The notes below the pieces were generated by a model that was not told the origin of the DNA, made no database searches, and worked only from the letters and a program-made list of their open reading frames with translations. Of a DNA stretch of 64,000 bases, positions 62,779-64,000 are shown piece by piece. Position 1 is the first letter of the stretch. Every line of letters begins with the position of its first letter. Source of the DNA: Poindextera sp965277425 (lineage in GTDB: Bacteria > Pseudomonadota > Alphaproteobacteria > Caulobacterales > Caulobacteraceae); contig CBDICR010000006.1 in the NCBI GenBank assembly GCA_965277425.1, positions 124,001 to 188,000 on the forward strand, read 5' to 3'. A program made the position numbers and the translations under genes.

Positions 62779-64000
62779 TCAATGGCGTCGAGGGATGATC
62801 ACCGGCAGGGTTTCGTAGCCCTTCACAAAGGTCGAATAGACTCGCTTGGGCTCGCCCGTAACCACGATCTCCGGGAAGCGCCGCAGGATTTCTTCCCAGA
62901 TGACCCGCAGTTGCAGTTCGGCGAGGCGATTGCCGACGCAGCGATGGATGCCGAATCCAAAAGACAGATGCTGGCGCGGCCGCGGGCGGTCGATCAGGTA
63001 GTCGTCGGCCCGCTCGATGACCTCGTCGTCGCGGTTGCCCGACACGTACCACATGGCGACGATATCGCCCTTGCGGATCATCTTTCCTCCGAACTCGACG
63101 TCTCGCGTGGCCGTGCGCTTCATGTGCGCGAGCGGCGTCTGCCAACGGATCGTCTCGGAGACCATCGACGGGATGAGCGACGGATCGGCGCGGAGCTTGG
63201 CGTATTGGTCCGGGTTTTTGTTCAAGGCGTAGACGCTGCCCGAGATGGTGTTGCGTGTGGTGTCGTTACCGCCGATGGTCAGCAGGATCACGTTCCCCAG
63301 GTATTCGAACTGGTTCATGTCCCGGGTCTGCGCCCCGTGCGCGAGCATGGAGATCAGGTCGCCCGCCGGCGGGGCGTTCACGCGCTGGTTCCAGAGGTTG
63401 AGGAAGTAGGTGCCGTACTCGAACATCTCGGCGCGCTTCTGGTCCCAGCTGTCCACCAGGCCGCGGCCGGGCTGGGCCATGACGACATCGGACCAGCGGG
63501 TGAGGCGCCGGCGATCCTCCTGCGGCATGTCGAAGAGCGTGGCGAGCGTCATCGCCGTGAGCTCCATGGACACCTTGTCGACCCAGTCGAATTCCTCGCC
63601 GATCGGCAGCGACTCCAGGATCGCCGCCGCGCGTTCGCGGATCAGCGGCTCCATCGCCACCAGATTGGACGGCGACACCGCCGGGCTTACGGTCTTGCGC
63701 TGCGCGTCGTGCTTTGGCGGATCCATGGCGATGAACATGCTCGGCCCGCCCCCGCCCCCGCCCTGGCCGCCGCCAGGTCCGCCGAAAAGACCGCCGCCGG
63801 CCGGCTCGCCGCCTTCCGCGATCATCTGCTGCACGCGAGCCTCGCTCGGCGGCAAGGTGATGCCGCCCGCGGAGGAAAAGACCTCGTGATTGGTGTCGAC
63901 CGCCATGATGTCGTTGTAGCGGGTGATCGACCAGTGGGCGGCGATGTCGGCCTCTGGCGTGAAATGGACCGGATCCTCGCGTCGAAGCCGCTCAAAATAC
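62779..64000 (-). CDS. Cytochrome P450, CYP153-like, 5' end cut by the window
   Basis: The frame is open to the window edge: upstream of the internal ATG at 63906 it still reads YFERLRREDPVHFTPEADIAAHW, so the gene begins outside. The P450 signatures are MFIAMDPPKHDAQRKTVSP, I-helix LLTIGGNDTTRNTISGSVYAL, ExxR in SETIRW, and haem-binding FGFGIHRCVGNRLAE. GGNDTTRN and FIAMDPPKHD are typical of CYP153 alkane/fatty acid hydroxylases. A Gly-rich stretch (GGGLFGGPGGGQGGGGGG) of about 25 residues before MFIAMDPP is not seen in family members I know. Partner ferredoxin genes are not in view. Confidence 0.9.
   Translation of the reverse strand, partial: YFERLRREDPVHFTPEADIAAHWSITRYNDIMAVDTNHEVFSSAGGITLPPSEARVQQMIAEGGEPAGGGLFGGPGGGQGGGGGGPSMFIAMDPPKHDAQRKTVSPAVSPSNLVAMEPLIRERAAAILESLPIGEEFDWVDKVSMELTAMTLATLFDMPQEDRRRLTRWSDVVMAQPGRGLVDSWDQKRAEMFEYGTYFLNLWNQRVNAPPAGDLISMLAHGAQTRDMNQFEYLGNVILLTIGGNDTTRNTISGSVYALNKNPDQYAKLRADPSLIPSMVSETIRWQTPLAHMKRTATRDVEFGGKMIRKGDIVAMWYVSGNRDDEVIERADDYLIDRPRPRQHLSFGFGIHRCVGNRLAELQLRVIWEEILRRFPEIVVTGEPKRVYSTFVKGYETLPVIIPRRH

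Overview
The window is high-GC, densely packed DNA from an alphaproteobacterium, most likely of the Caulobacteraceae (Caulobacter/Phenylobacterium group). This is inferred from the gene content (DUF4170, DUF2093, an XRE regulator of the Caulobacter type, a CYP153-like P450, the order msbA-like / DUF374 / waaA / lpxK) and from GC-rich palindromic intergenic elements. Both window edges cut genes: glutamate-cysteine ligase on the left and a cytochrome P450 on the right. No tRNA, rRNA, CRISPR array or prophage was seen.

Layout. 0-3 kb: housekeeping genes (rsmE, ppk2, aldo/keto reductase). 3-7 kb: a NarL/NarX-type two-component pair and a LuxR regulator whose upstream regions share one palindrome. 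7-10 kb: TetR/hydrolase pair, a small exported protein and rlmJ. 10-18 kb: a truncated KdpDE-like two-component system divergent from a six-gene operon that has the architecture of the Pseudomonas Fap functional amyloid system (three three-repeat Asn/Gln-rich exported proteins, a C39 peptidase, a small exported protein with a double-glycine motif, and a coiled-coil plus beta-barrel outer-membrane protein). 18-26 kb: hydrolase, catalase-like protein, formaldehyde-dehydrogenase-like enzyme, ArsR/SRPBCC pair, YcaQ-like glycosylase, ABC exporter. 26-35 kb: ubiA and ubiD, a desaturase, a DUF559 gene bracketed by an inverted pair of repeats, two orphan antitoxin-like genes and a quinol-type nitric oxide reductase. 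35-42 kb: a broken methyltransferase gene, then a MacB-like ABC efflux module divergent from its probable two-component regulators. 42-55 kb: pmbA, a degenerate IS5-family element, the lipid A/Kdo cluster, purD, xseA. 55-64 kb: a LpxL-like acyltransferase, hisN-like gene, hydrolase, exported methyltransferase, Hsp20 behind a likely ROSE thermometer, SDR/TetR pair, an ACT-domain protein and the P450.

The two observations I rate highest are the complete Fap-like amyloid operon in an alphaproteobacterium and a palindromic element of about 150 bp that sits in frame inside two essential-type genes (rsmE and waaA), with a third intergenic copy still open in the same reading frame. Functional assignments come from motifs and family knowledge read by eye; no database search was run.
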